From Pseudomonadota bacterium (GTDB taxonomy: Bacteria > Pseudomonadota > Gammaproteobacteria > Burkholderiales > JABEVD01), in the NCBI GenBank assembly GCA_021848825.1, contig JAJZTQ010000020.1, positions 2,461 through 51,598 of the forward strand: a stretch of DNA of 49,138 nucleotides, written 5' to 3'. The translations under genes and the position numbers were made by a program. Shown here in pieces: positions 1 to 8,348 of the stretch. The notes under the pieces were generated by a model. It made no database searches and was not told where the DNA came from. It worked only from the letters and a program-made list of their open reading frames with translations. Within the stretch, counting starts at the first letter, position 1. Every line of letters begins with the position of its first letter.

Positions 1-1
1 G

Positions 2-145
2 AGAGGCGGAGATGGCTGGCGCGGCGGGGACGGCTGGAGAGGCGGGGACGGCTGGCGCGGCGGGGACGGCTGGCGCGGCGGAGATGGCTGGAGAGGCGGA
101 GACGGCTGGAGAGGCGGAGACGGCTGGCGTGACGGAGACGGCTGG
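2..145 (+). repeat. Eight in-frame 18-bp tandem repeats
   Basis: Eight contiguous 18-bp units with consensus MGNGGCGGRGAYGGCTGG encode R-G-G-D-G-W. Units differ mainly at synonymous positions; the eighth has GAC for GGC (G to D). The array may extend to the left of the window. It is a coding minisatellite, prone to copy-number change. Confidence 0.9.
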
Positions 146-280
146 AGAGGCGGCATGATGTCGGTCCCGGCTCCGGTTTATTCAGCTCCGGCCTATCAGC
201 CGCCGCCACGCTACGCTCAACCCATCCCTCCCGGGATCACGTACGGGCCGCCGACCTACTACAACGGCTATGGACGCTGA
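2..280 (+). CDS. RGGDGW-repeat protein, C-terminal fragment
   Basis: This is an open frame entering from the left edge and stopping with TGA at 278-280; the 5' end is outside the window. The visible 92 residues begin with eight hexapeptides of form R-G-G-D-G-W (the last is R-D-G-D-G-W). A tail rich in Pro, Tyr and Ala follows (PVYSAPAYQPPPRYAQP) and ends in YNGYGR. The Gly/Asp/Trp array and Pro/Tyr tail suggest a low-complexity, possibly exported or surface-associated protein, but no signal peptide can be seen because the N-terminus is missing. I do not recognise a family. The frame is well supported: every 18-bp unit keeps it, and variation between units is mostly synonymous (gga/ggg, gat/gac, aga/cgc/cgt). 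Confidence 0.7.
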   Translation, partial: RGGDGWRGGDGWRGGDGWRGGDGWRGGDGWRGGDGWRGGDGWRDGDGWRGGMMSVPAPVYSAPAYQPPPRYAQPIPPGITYGPPTYYNGYGR

Positions 281-302
281 TCAACATGCTGCGCCGAGAA
301 AA

Positions 303-2189
303 TCAGGAATCGAAAAGGAAGCCCTGTGCCTCTGCGCAGCCGTAGGTTGAAAGAAGTTCGCGCTGCCCTTCTCTCTCCACGCCGACCGCGACGACTTCCA
401 TGCCCAGCCTTTTCCCCAATTCGATGATGGCCTGCGTCATGGCGGCGTCCTCCGGGGCGGTCTCGATTCCCGAGACGATTTCCCTCGCGATCTTCAGCGT
501 ATCGATCTTGAGCCGCTTCAACCTGTTCATCGAAGAGTAGCCGGTTCCGAACCTGTCCAAGGTGATCCTCACCCCTTTCCTGACGAGCGCTTCGATCATC
601 TCCGAATCGGCGACGTTCATCAGCGCATCTTCGGGCAATTCGAGTTCGAGCAATTCGGCATCGAGCCCTGTTTCATCCAGAATGGAGAGGATCTTCTGGC
701 TGAATTCGGCATCCCTCAACTGGTGTGAGGAAACATTGACCGAAACCAGCTTCTTCGATCCCTCGTCAGCCCAGGCCTTCGCCTGAAGGCAGGCCGTCTT
801 AAGCACCCATTCGCCAATCGGCACGATGAGGCCCGTTTCTTCGGCAAGGGGGATGAATTCGGCGGGGGGAACGAGGATATGCTCGGCGCGCTGCCATCGG
901 ATCAGCGCCTCCATTCCCACCACCTCGGCATTCGAGAGCTTGACCCTGGGCTGGTAATGGAGGGCGAACTCCTCCCGCTCAATCGCCTTCCTGAGGCTGC
1001 TTTCGAGATCCCTGCGGTAGAGCATCTGCTTGGTGAGCGAACTGCTGTAGAGCTGGACCCTGTCTCCCCCGGATTCCTTCGCTCGCTGCTTCGCGTATTC
1101 CGCATACTTGAGAAGCGAGGAGGCATCCTGGCTGTCCTCGGGGCAAAGCGCTATCCCTATCGTGCAGGTCACAACGATTTCCCTGGAATCGATGACGAAC
1201 GGATGACATACCATGTCCTTGATGCGCTTCGCCAGGGAAAAGGTGCTTTCGACCCGGTCGATGTTCGAGAAGAGAATCGCGAATTCGTCTCCTCCGAATC
1301 GGGCAACTTGGCTCGATCCCCTTCCTACCCTGGAGATCATGTCCGTCTGGCGGATGCAGTTGTCCAGTCTTTCAGCCATGCCCTGAAGCAGATGATCCCC
1401 CACATCCCTTCCCAGAAAATCGTTTATGCGAGTGAAGGCGTCTATGTCCAGGATGAAAACGGCGACCTTTTTCCTGTGCTTTTCGTTTCTCTTGAGTTCC
1501 GCTTCTAGGCTGACCAGGAAGGCATGCCTGTTCGGCAGCCCGGTGAGGCCGTCGAAATAGGCGAGATGCCTCATCTTCTCTTCGGCAAGCTTCTTCTCCG
1601 TGATGTCGCGGAGCATGGCAAGCGCCCGCTCGTCCCCGAGGGGGACGATCCTCGCCTCAAAATTCCTGATTTCGCCATGCTGCTGGAACTGGAATTCCGC
1701 TTCCTGAGGCTTGCCTGTCGCCATCGAGACCGCGGCCTTTTCCAGGATGATGGAATTGTTTCCGGGGATGACGGCAGGCTTCTTTCCGATTTCCCTGCAT
1801 GCGCCCCCCTTCTCCACCAGGAAAAGGCCATCAGGAATGGCTTCGAGTATGCCGAGATTTCCCATATTGGCGCTCATCGCCTGCCTGATTCGCTGACCGA
1901 AATCGTTCAAGTCCACGGGCTTGAGGACGAAATCCCTGATCCGCCTTTCGCAGGCAGCGGGAAGAAAATCGGGACCCACCACCATCACCACCGATTCATG
2001 AATCTTGTCGAGGAATGGCTCCATGCCTTCACCTGCCACAACGAGGTCGGGCTTTGCCTCTCCGTAAATCCCGATGGCCTGTACAGGATCTGCCGCCTCG
2101 ACGGTCCCGAAACCGAGCCCGATCAATGCATTCGAAAGCCGGGAACGAACGGAGGGATCCCCTTCCGCAACCAGCACGACCTGCTTCAT
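303..2189 (-). CDS. REC-PAS-GGDEF-EAL signalling protein
   Basis: A 628-aa cyclic-di-GMP type protein. Residues 1-105 resemble a response-regulator receiver domain, but the phospho-acceptor position reads PDLVVAGEG (Gly near residue 53 instead of Asp); the conserved K90-P91 is kept. A PAS-like segment (about 110-200) leads through [11 protein letters not shown] to a GGDEF domain (about 210-380) with an intact GGDEF motif at 299-303. The EAL domain (about 395-628) keeps EAL at 427-429 and the catalytic-type Lys in LKIA. However, DDFGTG reads DRFGTG (545-550) and the EGVE glutamate is Val (AVGVE, 601-605). From family knowledge, diguanylate cyclase activity is plausible and phosphodiesterase activity is doubtful. 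The start is preceded by GGGGCGG. No membrane segment is seen. Confidence 0.9.
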   Translation of the reverse strand: MKQVVLVAEGDPSVRSRLSNALIGLGFGTVEAADPVQAIGIYGEAKPDLVVAGEGMEPFLDKIHESVVMVVGPDFLPAACERRIRDFVLKPVDLNDFGQRIRQAMSANMGNLGILEAIPDGLFLVEKGGACREIGKKPAVIPGNNSIILEKAAVSMATGKPQEAEFQFQQHGEIRNFEARIVPLGDERALAMLRDITEKKLAEEKMRHLAYFDGLTGLPNRHAFLVSLEAELKRNEKHRKKVAVFILDIDAFTRINDFLGRDVGDHLLQGMAERLDNCIRQTDMISRVGRGSSQVARFGGDEFAILFSNIDRVESTFSLAKRIKDMVCHPFVIDSREIVVTCTIGIALCPEDSQDASSLLKYAEYAKQRAKESGGDRVQLYSSSLTKQMLYRRDLESSLRKAIEREEFALHYQPRVKLSNAEVVGMEALIRWQRAEHILVPPAEFIPLAEETGLIVPIGEWVLKTACLQAKAWADEGSKKLVSVNVSSHQLRDAEFSQKILSILDETGLDAELLELELPEDALMNVADSEMIEALVRKGVRITLDRFGTGYSSMNRLKRLKIDTLKIAREIVSGIETAPEDAAMTQAIIELGKRLGMEVVAVGVEREGQRELLSTYGCAEAQGFLFDS

Positions 2190-2248
2190 ATATCCGCCCC
2201 TGCACTTGTTGTGATTCAGCGGGATTATAAAACACTTGGAGAGCCATA

Positions 2249-2279
2249 AAAATCCCCTTGCATCATGCGAGGGGATTTT
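2249..2279 (-). terminator. Rho-independent terminator after hsp20
   Basis: A 10-bp perfect stem (AAAATCCCCT / AGGGGATTTT) with an 11-nt loop lies just downstream of the hsp20 stop. On the minus strand the stem runs into TTTTTA. It separates hsp20 from the GGDEF-EAL gene. Confidence 0.75.
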
Positions 2280-2292
2280 CGGTACGGAAGAG

Positions 2293-2733
2293 TCAGTCTA
2301 TGGTCAGCCGCTTCGATTCGGCGGGAGTTTTCTTCGGGAGGGTGAGTTCGAGCACGCCGTCTGTGTATTTTGCATGGGCGCCAGACTCGTCTATTTCCTT
2401 GTCCAGCACAAAAGCCCGGGAAACCTTTCCGTAATAGCGCTCGGAGCGAAGCACCGTTTCTCCCTTCTTCTCCTCCCTCTCCTTCTTGACCTCCGCGCTC
2501 AGGGAGAGCCTGTTTCCGTCTATGGTCACATGGATGTCCTCCTTGCTGACCCCGGGGATTTCCGCATGGACGCTATAGGCCTTGTCGTCCTCCTTCACGT
2601 CCACCTTGATCTGGGGCGCCTGCTTTTCCATGTCCATGCTGAAAGGCCTGACCATGAAGCCCTTGAAAAGATTGTCGAATGCATCATCGAACGGTTCGAT
2701 CCTGAAAGGATCCCAGCGTGAAATGTTTGCCAT
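2293..2733 (-). CDS. Hsp20/alpha-crystallin small heat-shock protein
   Basis: A 146-aa small heat-shock protein, an ATP-independent holdase that binds unfolding proteins in the cytoplasm. The N-terminus has the typical [10 protein letters not shown] opening. The alpha-crystallin domain spans about residues 45-140, with [29 protein letters not shown], and the closing G-V-L-E-L-T-L-P-K motif. The ATG at 2733 is chosen because AGGAGG lies seven bases upstream; a longer frame reaching 2874 would run over the promoter and lacks this signal. The gene is monocistronic, followed by a clear terminator and preceded by a sigma32-like promoter, so heat induction is likely. Confidence 0.95.
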   Translation of the reverse strand: MANISRWDPFRIEPFDDAFDNLFKGFMVRPFSMDMEKQAPQIKVDVKEDDKAYSVHAEIPGVSKEDIHVTIDGNRLSLSAEVKKEREEKKGETVLRSERYYGKVSRAFVLDKEIDESGAHAKYTDGVLELTLPKKTPAESKRLTID

Positions 2734-2763
2734 GATATCCTCCTGTTGAATTGTTCCTAATAC

Positions 2764-2793
2764 AAATATAGTGTCCCTGCCCCCGATTTCAAG
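2764..2793 (-). promoter_or_regulatory. Sigma32-like promoter of hsp20
   Basis: On the minus strand CTTGAAA (2787-2793) is followed after 13 nt by CACTATATTT (2764-2773). CTTGAAA matches the sigma32 -35 box; the -10 is a weaker match to CCCCATNT. The same bases also give TTGAAA-N16-TATATT, so sigma70 could use it too. It sits 31-60 bp upstream of the hsp20 start. Confidence 0.6.
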
Positions 2794-2840
2794 TTGCCCT
2801 CGAAGGGCGTAAAATTCATGGTTTTCTTCCGGGTTTTCAA

Positions 2841-4169
2841 ATGCACATCCACATTCTCGGCATCTGCGGCACATTCATGGGCGGAATCGCGGCGCTGGCG
2901 AAGTCCTCCGGGCATCGCGTGACAGGATGCGACACTGCCGTCTATCCTCCCATGAGCACCCAGCTGTCCCAACTCGGGATTGAACTGATCGAAGGCTACG
3001 ACCCTTCGCAGATCGGCCTCGCGCCCGATCTCTACGTGATAGGCAATGTGGTCACGAGGGGAAATCCGCTGATGGAAGCGATAATGGACAGGAATCTGCC
3101 CTATATTTCAGGGCCGCAATGGCTGCATGAAGCCATTCTGGGGAAGAAATGGGTGCTCGCCGTGGCAGGGACCCACGGCAAGACGACAACCACCTCCATG
3201 CTTTCCTGGATACTGGAAGAGGGCGGGCTGAATCCCGGTTTCCTGATAGGCGGGGTGGCCAGGAATTTCGAAGTCTCGGCCAGGCTGACGGACTCCCCCT
3301 TCTTCGTGATCGAAGCCGACGAATACGATACCGCCTTTTTCGACAAGCGTTCGAAATTCGTCCATTACCATCCGAGAACGGTCATACTCAACAATCTCGA
3401 ATACGACCATGCAGACATCTTCCCCGACCTCGCTTCCATCGAGACCCAGTTCCATCATCTGGTGCGGACCATCCCGTCCTCAGGCCTGATCGTCGCAAAC
3501 GGAAACGAGCAGAGCATCAGGAAAGTGCTGGACCGGGGATGCTGGACGCCCGTCGACTGGTTCGGCACGGACGAGGGCTGGCACATCGAAGAAGACTCCA
3601 TGATCCGCCTCGGAGAGGAAAAGCAGGGGAAACTATCCTGGGATCTGGTGGGGGAGCACAACCGCAACAATGCCCTGGCTGCGATCGCGGCTGCGAGGCA
3701 TTGCGGCATTCCGGCCGAAGTCGGCATCAGGGCCCTTTCGAATTTCAGGAACGTGAAGCGCCGCCTGGAGAAGAGGGGAACGGCTGGCGGGGTCACGGTC
3801 TACGACGATTTCGCCCATCATCCCACTGCGATTTCGACGACGATCGCAGGGCTCAGGGAAATATGCGGGAAAAACAGGATCATCGCAGTGCTCGAACCCA
3901 GATCGAACACCATGAAGCTGGGCGTGATGAAGGATGCCTTGGCCTCGAGCCTGCAGGATGCCGACCTCGTTTTCTGCTATTCGGGCGGTCTCGGCTGGGA
4001 TGCCGAATCCGCACTCTCCCCCCTCGGGGAAAAGGCGGTGGTGAAAAGCGATCTGGCCCAGCTCGTCAAGGCCATCGCCGACGCATCCAGGCCAGGCGAC
4101 AACATCCTCGTCATGAGCAACGGCGGCTTCGGCGGCATCCACGAAAAGCTGCTCGCAGCGCTAGGCTGA
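2841..4169 (+). CDS. mpl: UDP-MurNAc:L-Ala-gamma-D-Glu-mDAP ligase
   Basis: A 442-aa Mur-ligase family enzyme that joins the recycled tripeptide L-Ala-gamma-D-Glu-meso-DAP to UDP-MurNAc, returning cell-wall peptide to peptidoglycan synthesis in the cytoplasm. The N-terminal IHILGICGTFMGG is the Mpl-type nucleotide-binding start. The ATP loop GTHGKTTTT is at 110-118, EADEYDTAFFDKR at about 165-180 and the HNRNNALAA motif in the central domain; HHPTAI and LEPRSNTMK follow in the C-terminal domain. Full length for the family. It diverges from hsp20; no strong ribosome binding site precedes the ATG. Its 3' end overlaps the convergent rlmN-like gene by 9 bp. Confidence 0.95.
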   Translation: MHIHILGICGTFMGGIAALAKSSGHRVTGCDTAVYPPMSTQLSQLGIELIEGYDPSQIGLAPDLYVIGNVVTRGNPLMEAIMDRNLPYISGPQWLHEAILGKKWVLAVAGTHGKTTTTSMLSWILEEGGLNPGFLIGGVARNFEVSARLTDSPFFVIEADEYDTAFFDKRSKFVHYHPRTVILNNLEYDHADIFPDLASIETQFHHLVRTIPSSGLIVANGNEQSIRKVLDRGCWTPVDWFGTDEGWHIEEDSMIRLGEEKQGKLSWDLVGEHNRNNALAAIAAARHCGIPAEVGIRALSNFRNVKRRLEKRGTAGGVTVYDDFAHHPTAISTTIAGLREICGKNRIIAVLEPRSNTMKLGVMKDALASSLQDADLVFCYSGGLGWDAESALSPLGEKAVVKSDLAQLVKAIADASRPGDNILVMSNGGFGGIHEKLLAALG

Positions 4170-5147
4170 GGCCAGGGCCCTTGCGCGAAGCTGCCCGCAC
4201 GCGCCTTCTATTTCCTGACCTGCCGAATCCCTGATTTTTGCGAGGATGCCCTTCCTGTAGAGGAATTCGGTCATCTTCGCCATTCTTTCCAACGAAGGGC
4301 GGCGATATCCGAGCCCTTCCACCTCGTTGAAGGGAATGAAATTCATGACCGCGTATTTCCCTGAAAGAAGCGCGGCCAGGTTTTCCAGCTCTTCATCCCC
4401 GTCGTTGACGCCTTCCATCAGCGTCCACTGGTACTGGACAGGATAATGGGTCAGGCGCGCATAGCGCTCTGCGAGCTCGACGAGCTCCGCCACGGGGATT
4501 CTGGGCGCGCGGGGAAGGAGTTCCGCCCGGCGCGCATCGTCTGTGCTGTGCATCGATACGGCAAGCGCAGGCCTGACTTCCTCCTTCGGCAGGCGCTCGA
4601 ATACCCTGAGGTCCCCTACGGTGGAAAGGACGAGGTTCTTGTGGCCGATGTTTCCATGGCGTCCCAGAAAATCGATCGCATCGAGCACGTTTTCGAGATT
4701 GTGCGAGGGCTCGCCCATTCCCATGAATACGACCTTGGAGACTTTGCGGCGGCGGCGCGCCGCGACGACCTGGGCTGCGATCTCCGCGCTTCCCAGCTGG
4801 CGCTGCAGCCCGTTTTTTCCGCTCATGCAGAAAACGCAGCCCACTGCGCATCCGACCTGGGTGGAAACGCAAAGCCCTCCCCGGGGAAGCAATACGCTCT
4901 CGACCATCTGCCCGTCATGAAGCCCGATCAGGAGCCTGGCGACGCCTTCTCCCGCCTGATGCTCGCCCAGAATCCTGGCAATGCTTTCCAGTTCCGCCTC
5001 TATGGCAGGCAGTTCGCTTCTCAACGAAAGCGGAAAGTCGGTCCTGCCGCGGGATGAAACCTGGCTCCAGCTCCTCAGCAGCCTTTCTTCATGGCATGGC
5101 TTCGCGCCGCAATCCCTCAGGCGCTGCCTGAGCGCTTCTATCCGCAT
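4161..5147 (-). CDS. RlmN-like radical SAM RNA methyltransferase
   Basis: A 328-aa member of the RlmN/Cfr radical SAM family. The cluster motif C-x3-C-x2-C is at C100, C104, C107 (CAVGCVFC). The preceding strand GGLCVSTQVG and the KVVFMGMGEPSHN glycine-rich SAM motif fit the family, and the C-terminal E-G-A-C-G-Q-L keeps the methyl-carrier cysteine (C317). RlmN methylates A2503 of 23S rRNA and A37 of some tRNAs. This protein is shorter than canonical RlmN (about 370-400 aa), and the usual RlmN neighbours (ndk, ispG) are absent, so it may be a paralogue with another RNA target. Its start lies one base from the argC stop, implying co-transcription with argC. Confidence 0.8.
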   Translation of the reverse strand: MRIEALRQRLRDCGAKPCHEERLLRSWSQVSSRGRTDFPLSLRSELPAIEAELESIARILGEHQAGEGVARLLIGLHDGQMVESVLLPRGGLCVSTQVGCAVGCVFCMSGKNGLQRQLGSAEIAAQVVAARRRRKVSKVVFMGMGEPSHNLENVLDAIDFLGRHGNIGHKNLVLSTVGDLRVFERLPKEEVRPALAVSMHSTDDARRAELLPRAPRIPVAELVELAERYARLTHYPVQYQWTLMEGVNDGDEELENLAALLSGKYAVMNFIPFNEVEGLGYRRPSLERMAKMTEFLYRKGILAKIRDSAGQEIEGACGQLRARALASA

Positions 5148-5148
5148 T

Positions 5149-6177
5149 TCAGGGAAGAAGCGGAACGAGGTCGATTCCCGCGATTTCCGGAAAGCCGAAC
5201 ATGATGTTCATGTTCTGCACGGCCTGCCCTGCGGCGCCTTTCACCAGGTTGTCTATCACCGAAAGGATGACGACGGTGTTCCCGCCCTGAGGCCTGTGCA
5301 TCGCAATCCGGCAGACGTTCGCCCCGCGCACGCTCCTTGTCTCGGGATGGCTGCCCGAGGGCATGACATCGACGAAAGGCTCATTCCTGTAGCGATCCTC
5401 GAAGATCTTCTGAAGATCCGCTTCCTTTTCCAGCCTTGCATAAAGGGTCGCATGTATCCCTCTGATCAAAGGCGTGAGGTGAGGAACGAAAGTGAGCCCT
5501 ACCTCCTTTTTCGCCGCAATGGAAAGTCCCTGCCTGATCTCCGGAAGATGCCTGTGGCCCGATACGCCATAGGCCTTGAAATTGTCCGAAGCTTCGGAAA
5601 AAAGAAAGCCGATCTCCGCCTTCTTGCCCGCTCCGCTCACCCCCGATTTCGCATCGGCTATCAGCTGATCCGCATCGACCAGACCTTCCTCTATCAGCGG
5701 AAGAAAGCCTAGCTGCACGGCAGTCGGATAGCAGCCGGGATTTGCGACCAGCCTTGCCCTCGCAATCTCTTCCCTGTTGACTTCCGGAAGGCCGTAGACT
5801 GCCTCTTCGATCAATTCGGGAGAGGCATGCGTCATGCCGTACCATTTCTCCCAGGTTGAAACATCCTTTATCCTGAAGTCGGCTGCAAGGTCGATGACCT
5901 TCACTCCGTCGTCGAGAAGCGCTTTCGCTTCCTTCATCGCGATGCCGTTCGGGGTTGCGAAGAACACGATGTCGCATCCGGAAAGGGTTTCATGGGAAGG
6001 CTGAACGAATTCGATATCCACCCTTCCCCTCAGGCTGGGGAACATCTCGCTGACCCTGGTCCCCGCATCAGAGCGGGAGGTGATCGCAGCGAGCTCCACT
6101 TCCGGATGTTTGGAAAGGAGGCGAAGCAGTTCCACCCCCGTATAACCCGTTCCCCCTACTATTCCTGCCTTGATCAT
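5149..6177 (-). CDS. argC: N-acetyl-gamma-glutamyl-phosphate reductase
   Basis: A 342-aa enzyme that reduces N-acetyl-glutamyl-phosphate to the semialdehyde with NADPH, the third step of arginine synthesis. The N-terminal Rossmann motif [13 protein letters not shown] is at residues 5-17; the catalytic cysteine is C149 in [20 protein letters not shown] and HRHLPEI follow as in long-form ArgC. The ATG at 6177 is chosen because GGGAGGTG precedes it; an in-frame ATG at 6192 lies upstream of that site. It lies downstream of rplM-rpsI, a common betaproteobacterial arrangement, but a terminator separates them. Confidence 0.95.
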   Translation of the reverse strand: MIKAGIVGGTGYTGVELLRLLSKHPEVELAAITSRSDAGTRVSEMFPSLRGRVDIEFVQPSHETLSGCDIVFFATPNGIAMKEAKALLDDGVKVIDLAADFRIKDVSTWEKWYGMTHASPELIEEAVYGLPEVNREEIARARLVANPGCYPTAVQLGFLPLIEEGLVDADQLIADAKSGVSGAGKKAEIGFLFSEASDNFKAYGVSGHRHLPEIRQGLSIAAKKEVGLTFVPHLTPLIRGIHATLYARLEKEADLQKIFEDRYRNEPFVDVMPSGSHPETRSVRGANVCRIAMHRPQGGNTVVILSVIDNLVKGAAGQAVQNMNIMFGFPEIAGIDLVPLLP

Positions 6178-6220
6178 GTTCGCACCTCCCAATCCATAAT
6201 ATAACGCTAAGGCTCAAAAC

Positions 6221-6246
6221 AAAAAAGCCGCCAAAGGCGGCTTTTT
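6221..6246 (-). terminator. Terminator after rpsI
   Basis: A perfect 11-bp stem (AAAAAGCCGCC / GGCGGCTTTTT) with a 3-nt loop lies 11 bp downstream of the rpsI stop. The T-run is present on both strands, so it could work in either direction; its place fits termination of the rplM-rpsI transcript. Confidence 0.9.
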
Positions 6247-6256
6247 CTTGGGAAGC

Positions 6257-6649
6257 TCAACGCTTCGAGAACTGCTTGCGCTTGCGCGCCTTGTGCAAGC
6301 CGACCTTCTTGCGCTCCACCTCTCGGGCATCCCGCGTAACGAGCCCTGCTCGCTTCAATTCCGTCTTGAGACCGGCATCGTAATCGATCAATGCGCGGGT
6401 GATGCCATGGCGAACTGCGCCCGCCTGTCCGGATTCCCCTCCGCCCATGACATTGACCAGAATATCGAAGCGTTCGAGATTGTTGGTGAGCACGAGCGGC
6501 TGGCGAACCACCATGCGGCCGGTTTCGCGCGAGAAGAATTCGTCGATCGGCTTTCCGTTGACGACGATGCTTCCCTTTCCCGGCTTCAGGAAAACCCGGG
6601 CCACGGCGCTCTTGCGCCTTCCGGTACCGTAATTGTAATTTGCGCCCAT
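6257..6649 (-). CDS. rpsI: 30S ribosomal protein S9
   Basis: A 130-aa protein of the small ribosomal subunit head. [18 protein letters not shown] near the N-terminus and the basic C-terminus ending [11 protein letters not shown] are diagnostic; the terminal S-K-R tail reaches the decoding site. [19 protein letters not shown] is also typical. It lies one base after the rplM stop and is co-transcribed with it. Confidence 0.98.
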   Translation of the reverse strand: MGANYNYGTGRRKSAVARVFLKPGKGSIVVNGKPIDEFFSRETGRMVVRQPLVLTNNLERFDILVNVMGGGESGQAGAVRHGITRALIDYDAGLKTELKRAGLVTRDAREVERKKVGLHKARKRKQFSKR

Positions 6650-6650
6650 G

Positions 6651-7088
6651 TTATGCCTTCACGATATCGATGAGTTGCGGCTGCTGAGCCGAATGGGGAT
6701 GCTGGGGTCCCGCATACACCTTGAGCTTCTTCAGCATCGCATAGCCGAGCGGTCCCTTGGGCAGCATGCCCTTCACCGCCTTCTGCAGAACGCGTCCCGG
6801 GAAACGGGCATGCATCTTCGAGAAGCTGGTGGCATAGATCCCGCCGGGATAGCCGGTATGCCTGTAATAAATCTTGGCCTCGGGCTTGTTGCCCGTCACG
6901 CGCAGCCTGTCTGCATTGATGACCACGACATAGTCGCCGGTATCGACGTGCGGCGTGTAGATAGCCTTGTGCTTGCCGCGCAGGCGATGCGCGATCTGGG
7001 AAGCGAGGCGCCCCAGAACCTTGTCCGTCGCATCGACCAGAATCCAGTCGTGCTGCACTTCTTGGGGCTTAGCAGAAAATGTTTTCAT
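6651..7088 (-). CDS. rplM: 50S ribosomal protein L13
   Basis: A 145-aa protein of the large subunit. The start [15 protein letters not shown], the segment [15 protein letters not shown] and RHTGYPGG identify L13. It is first in the rplM-rpsI operon, behind a near-consensus sigma70 promoter at 7128-7157. In many bacteria L13 acts as an autogenous repressor of this operon; no leader structure was resolved here. Confidence 0.98.
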   Translation of the reverse strand: MKTFSAKPQEVQHDWILVDATDKVLGRLASQIAHRLRGKHKAIYTPHVDTGDYVVVINADRLRVTGNKPEAKIYYRHTGYPGGIYATSFSKMHARFPGRVLQKAVKGMLPKGPLGYAMLKKLKVYAGPQHPHSAQQPQLIDIVKA

Positions 7089-7127
7089 GAAGCCGATCCT
7101 AGATACTTGAATTAGGGAAAGTTGCGA

Positions 7128-7157
7128 ATTTTATGCTAGATTGGATGCCCTTGTCAA
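7128..7157 (-). promoter_or_regulatory. Sigma70 promoter of rplM-rpsI
   Basis: On the minus strand TTGACA (7152-7157) is separated by 18 nt from TAAAAT (7128-7133). Spacing and boxes are near consensus and place the transcription start about 30-35 nt upstream of the rplM ATG. Confidence 0.8.
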
Positions 7158-7173
7158 TCGTGAATCTGGAAAC

Positions 7174-7935
7174 ATGAGCTGGCTTGCCGTGCACCTGATC
7201 AGCGCCTTCCTTCTTCCTCCGCTCGATCTGATCATTCTCGGCGGAATCGGGATCCTCTTTCTCGGCTCCAGACCAAGGCTGGGAAAGCGCCTGATCGCCC
7301 TTTCCTTCTTTCTGCTCTACCTCATCTCCACCCCCTATTTCTCGAACAGGGCGATGGCAACATTCGAAGGTCCCTATGTTCCGCCATCGGGTGATGCGGA
7401 TGTCATCGTCGTGCTGGGCGGCGGAAGCTATCTTCACGCGCCGGAATACGGGGAAAACACGATTGGGCGTCAGACGCTGGAACGTGCGCGCTATGCAGCC
7501 CGCCTTTACCGCAAGACAGGCAAACCCATCCTCGTCACGGGCGGCGCCCCCCTGGGCAATGCCGATTCCGAAGCGGCGCAGATGAAGGATGCGCTCGAAA
7601 ATGACTTCCATGTCCCGGTGAAATGGTCGGAAACGGCATCCAGGAATACCGAGGAAAACGCGTCGATGAGCGCAATCATGCTTGGAAAAAGGCGCAGGAT
7701 CTATCTCGTCACTCATGCATGGCACAGGCCCAGGGCCGAACTCATATTCAGGCATGCAGGCTTCCAGGTCATTCCCGCCTCGACCGGCTTCACGATTCCA
7801 GGAAGGCCGAACATCCTTTCCTTCCTTCCCTCAGCCGGCAGTCTTGCGACAAGCGCATTGCTGATGCACGAAATCATCGGCGTCATCTGGTTTGAGTTAA
7901 AATCGACATTATCGAAATCGGGGGACAAATCATGA
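7174..7935 (+). CDS. YdcF/ElyC-family DUF218 membrane protein
   Basis: A 253-aa protein with two N-terminal membrane segments (about residues 5-25 and 35-55) followed by a DUF218 domain. Family marks are DVIVVLGGG, ERARYAARLY, PILVTGG, the S-R-N-T-x-E-N-A motif and LVTHAWHRPRA. In E. coli, ElyC of this family affects envelope integrity and lipid-carrier use; the biochemical reaction is unsettled. The ATG at 7174 is preferred over a TTG at 7141, which lies between the -10 and -35 boxes of the divergent rplM promoter. It overlaps the next gene by ATGA and is probably co-transcribed with it. Confidence 0.85.
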   Translation: MSWLAVHLISAFLLPPLDLIILGGIGILFLGSRPRLGKRLIALSFFLLYLISTPYFSNRAMATFEGPYVPPSGDADVIVVLGGGSYLHAPEYGENTIGRQTLERARYAARLYRKTGKPILVTGGAPLGNADSEAAQMKDALENDFHVPVKWSETASRNTEENASMSAIMLGKRRRIYLVTHAWHRPRAELIFRHAGFQVIPASTGFTIPGRPNILSFLPSAGSLATSALLMHEIIGVIWFELKSTLSKSGDKS

Positions 7936-8348
7936 AGGCAAAAGTCAAATGGGTTGAAAATGCGAGCTTCCTGGGAGAATCGGGGAGCGGTCATGCTGTA
8001 TTGATGGACGGACCGCCTGAAAACGGGGGAAAGAACCTCGGGCCGAGGCCGATGGAAATGCTGCTTCTGGGGGCGGGCGGATGCACCGCCTTCGACGTGG
8101 TGCATATCCTGAAAAAAGGCCGTCAGGCGATATCGGACTGCAGCGTTGAAATCGATGCGGAACGGTCTGGAGAAGATCCCAAGGTTTTCACGAAGATCCA
8201 CTTCCATTTCGTCGTCAAGGGCAAGGAACTCAACCCCGTCCAGGTCGAGCGTGCGATTTCCCTGTCGGCCGAGAAATACTGCTCCGCTTCGATCATGCTC
8301 GGCAAGACTGCCGCGATCACGCACGATTTCGAGATCATGGGCGACTGA
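7932..8348 (+). CDS. OsmC/YhfA-family redox protein
   Basis: A 138-aa OsmC-like protein. Two conserved cysteines are seen: C51 in GGCTAFDVV and C117 in EKYCSAS. In OsmC/Ohr proteins this pair reduces organic hydroperoxides; the sequence is closer to the YhfA branch, whose substrate is not established. The start overlaps the stop of the YdcF-like gene (ATGA). Its 3' end overlaps the convergent bioD end by 14 bp. Confidence 0.88.
   Translation: MKAKVKWVENASFLGESGSGHAVLMDGPPENGGKNLGPRPMEMLLLGAGGCTAFDVVHILKKGRQAISDCSVEIDAERSGEDPKVFTKIHFHFVVKGKELNPVQVERAISLSAEKYCSASIMLGKTAAITHDFEIMGD

Noticed and set aside
1-150. Possible CRISPR-like array at the left edge
   Set aside because: The 18-bp units are contiguous with no spacers and keep one reading frame, so this is a coding tandem repeat.
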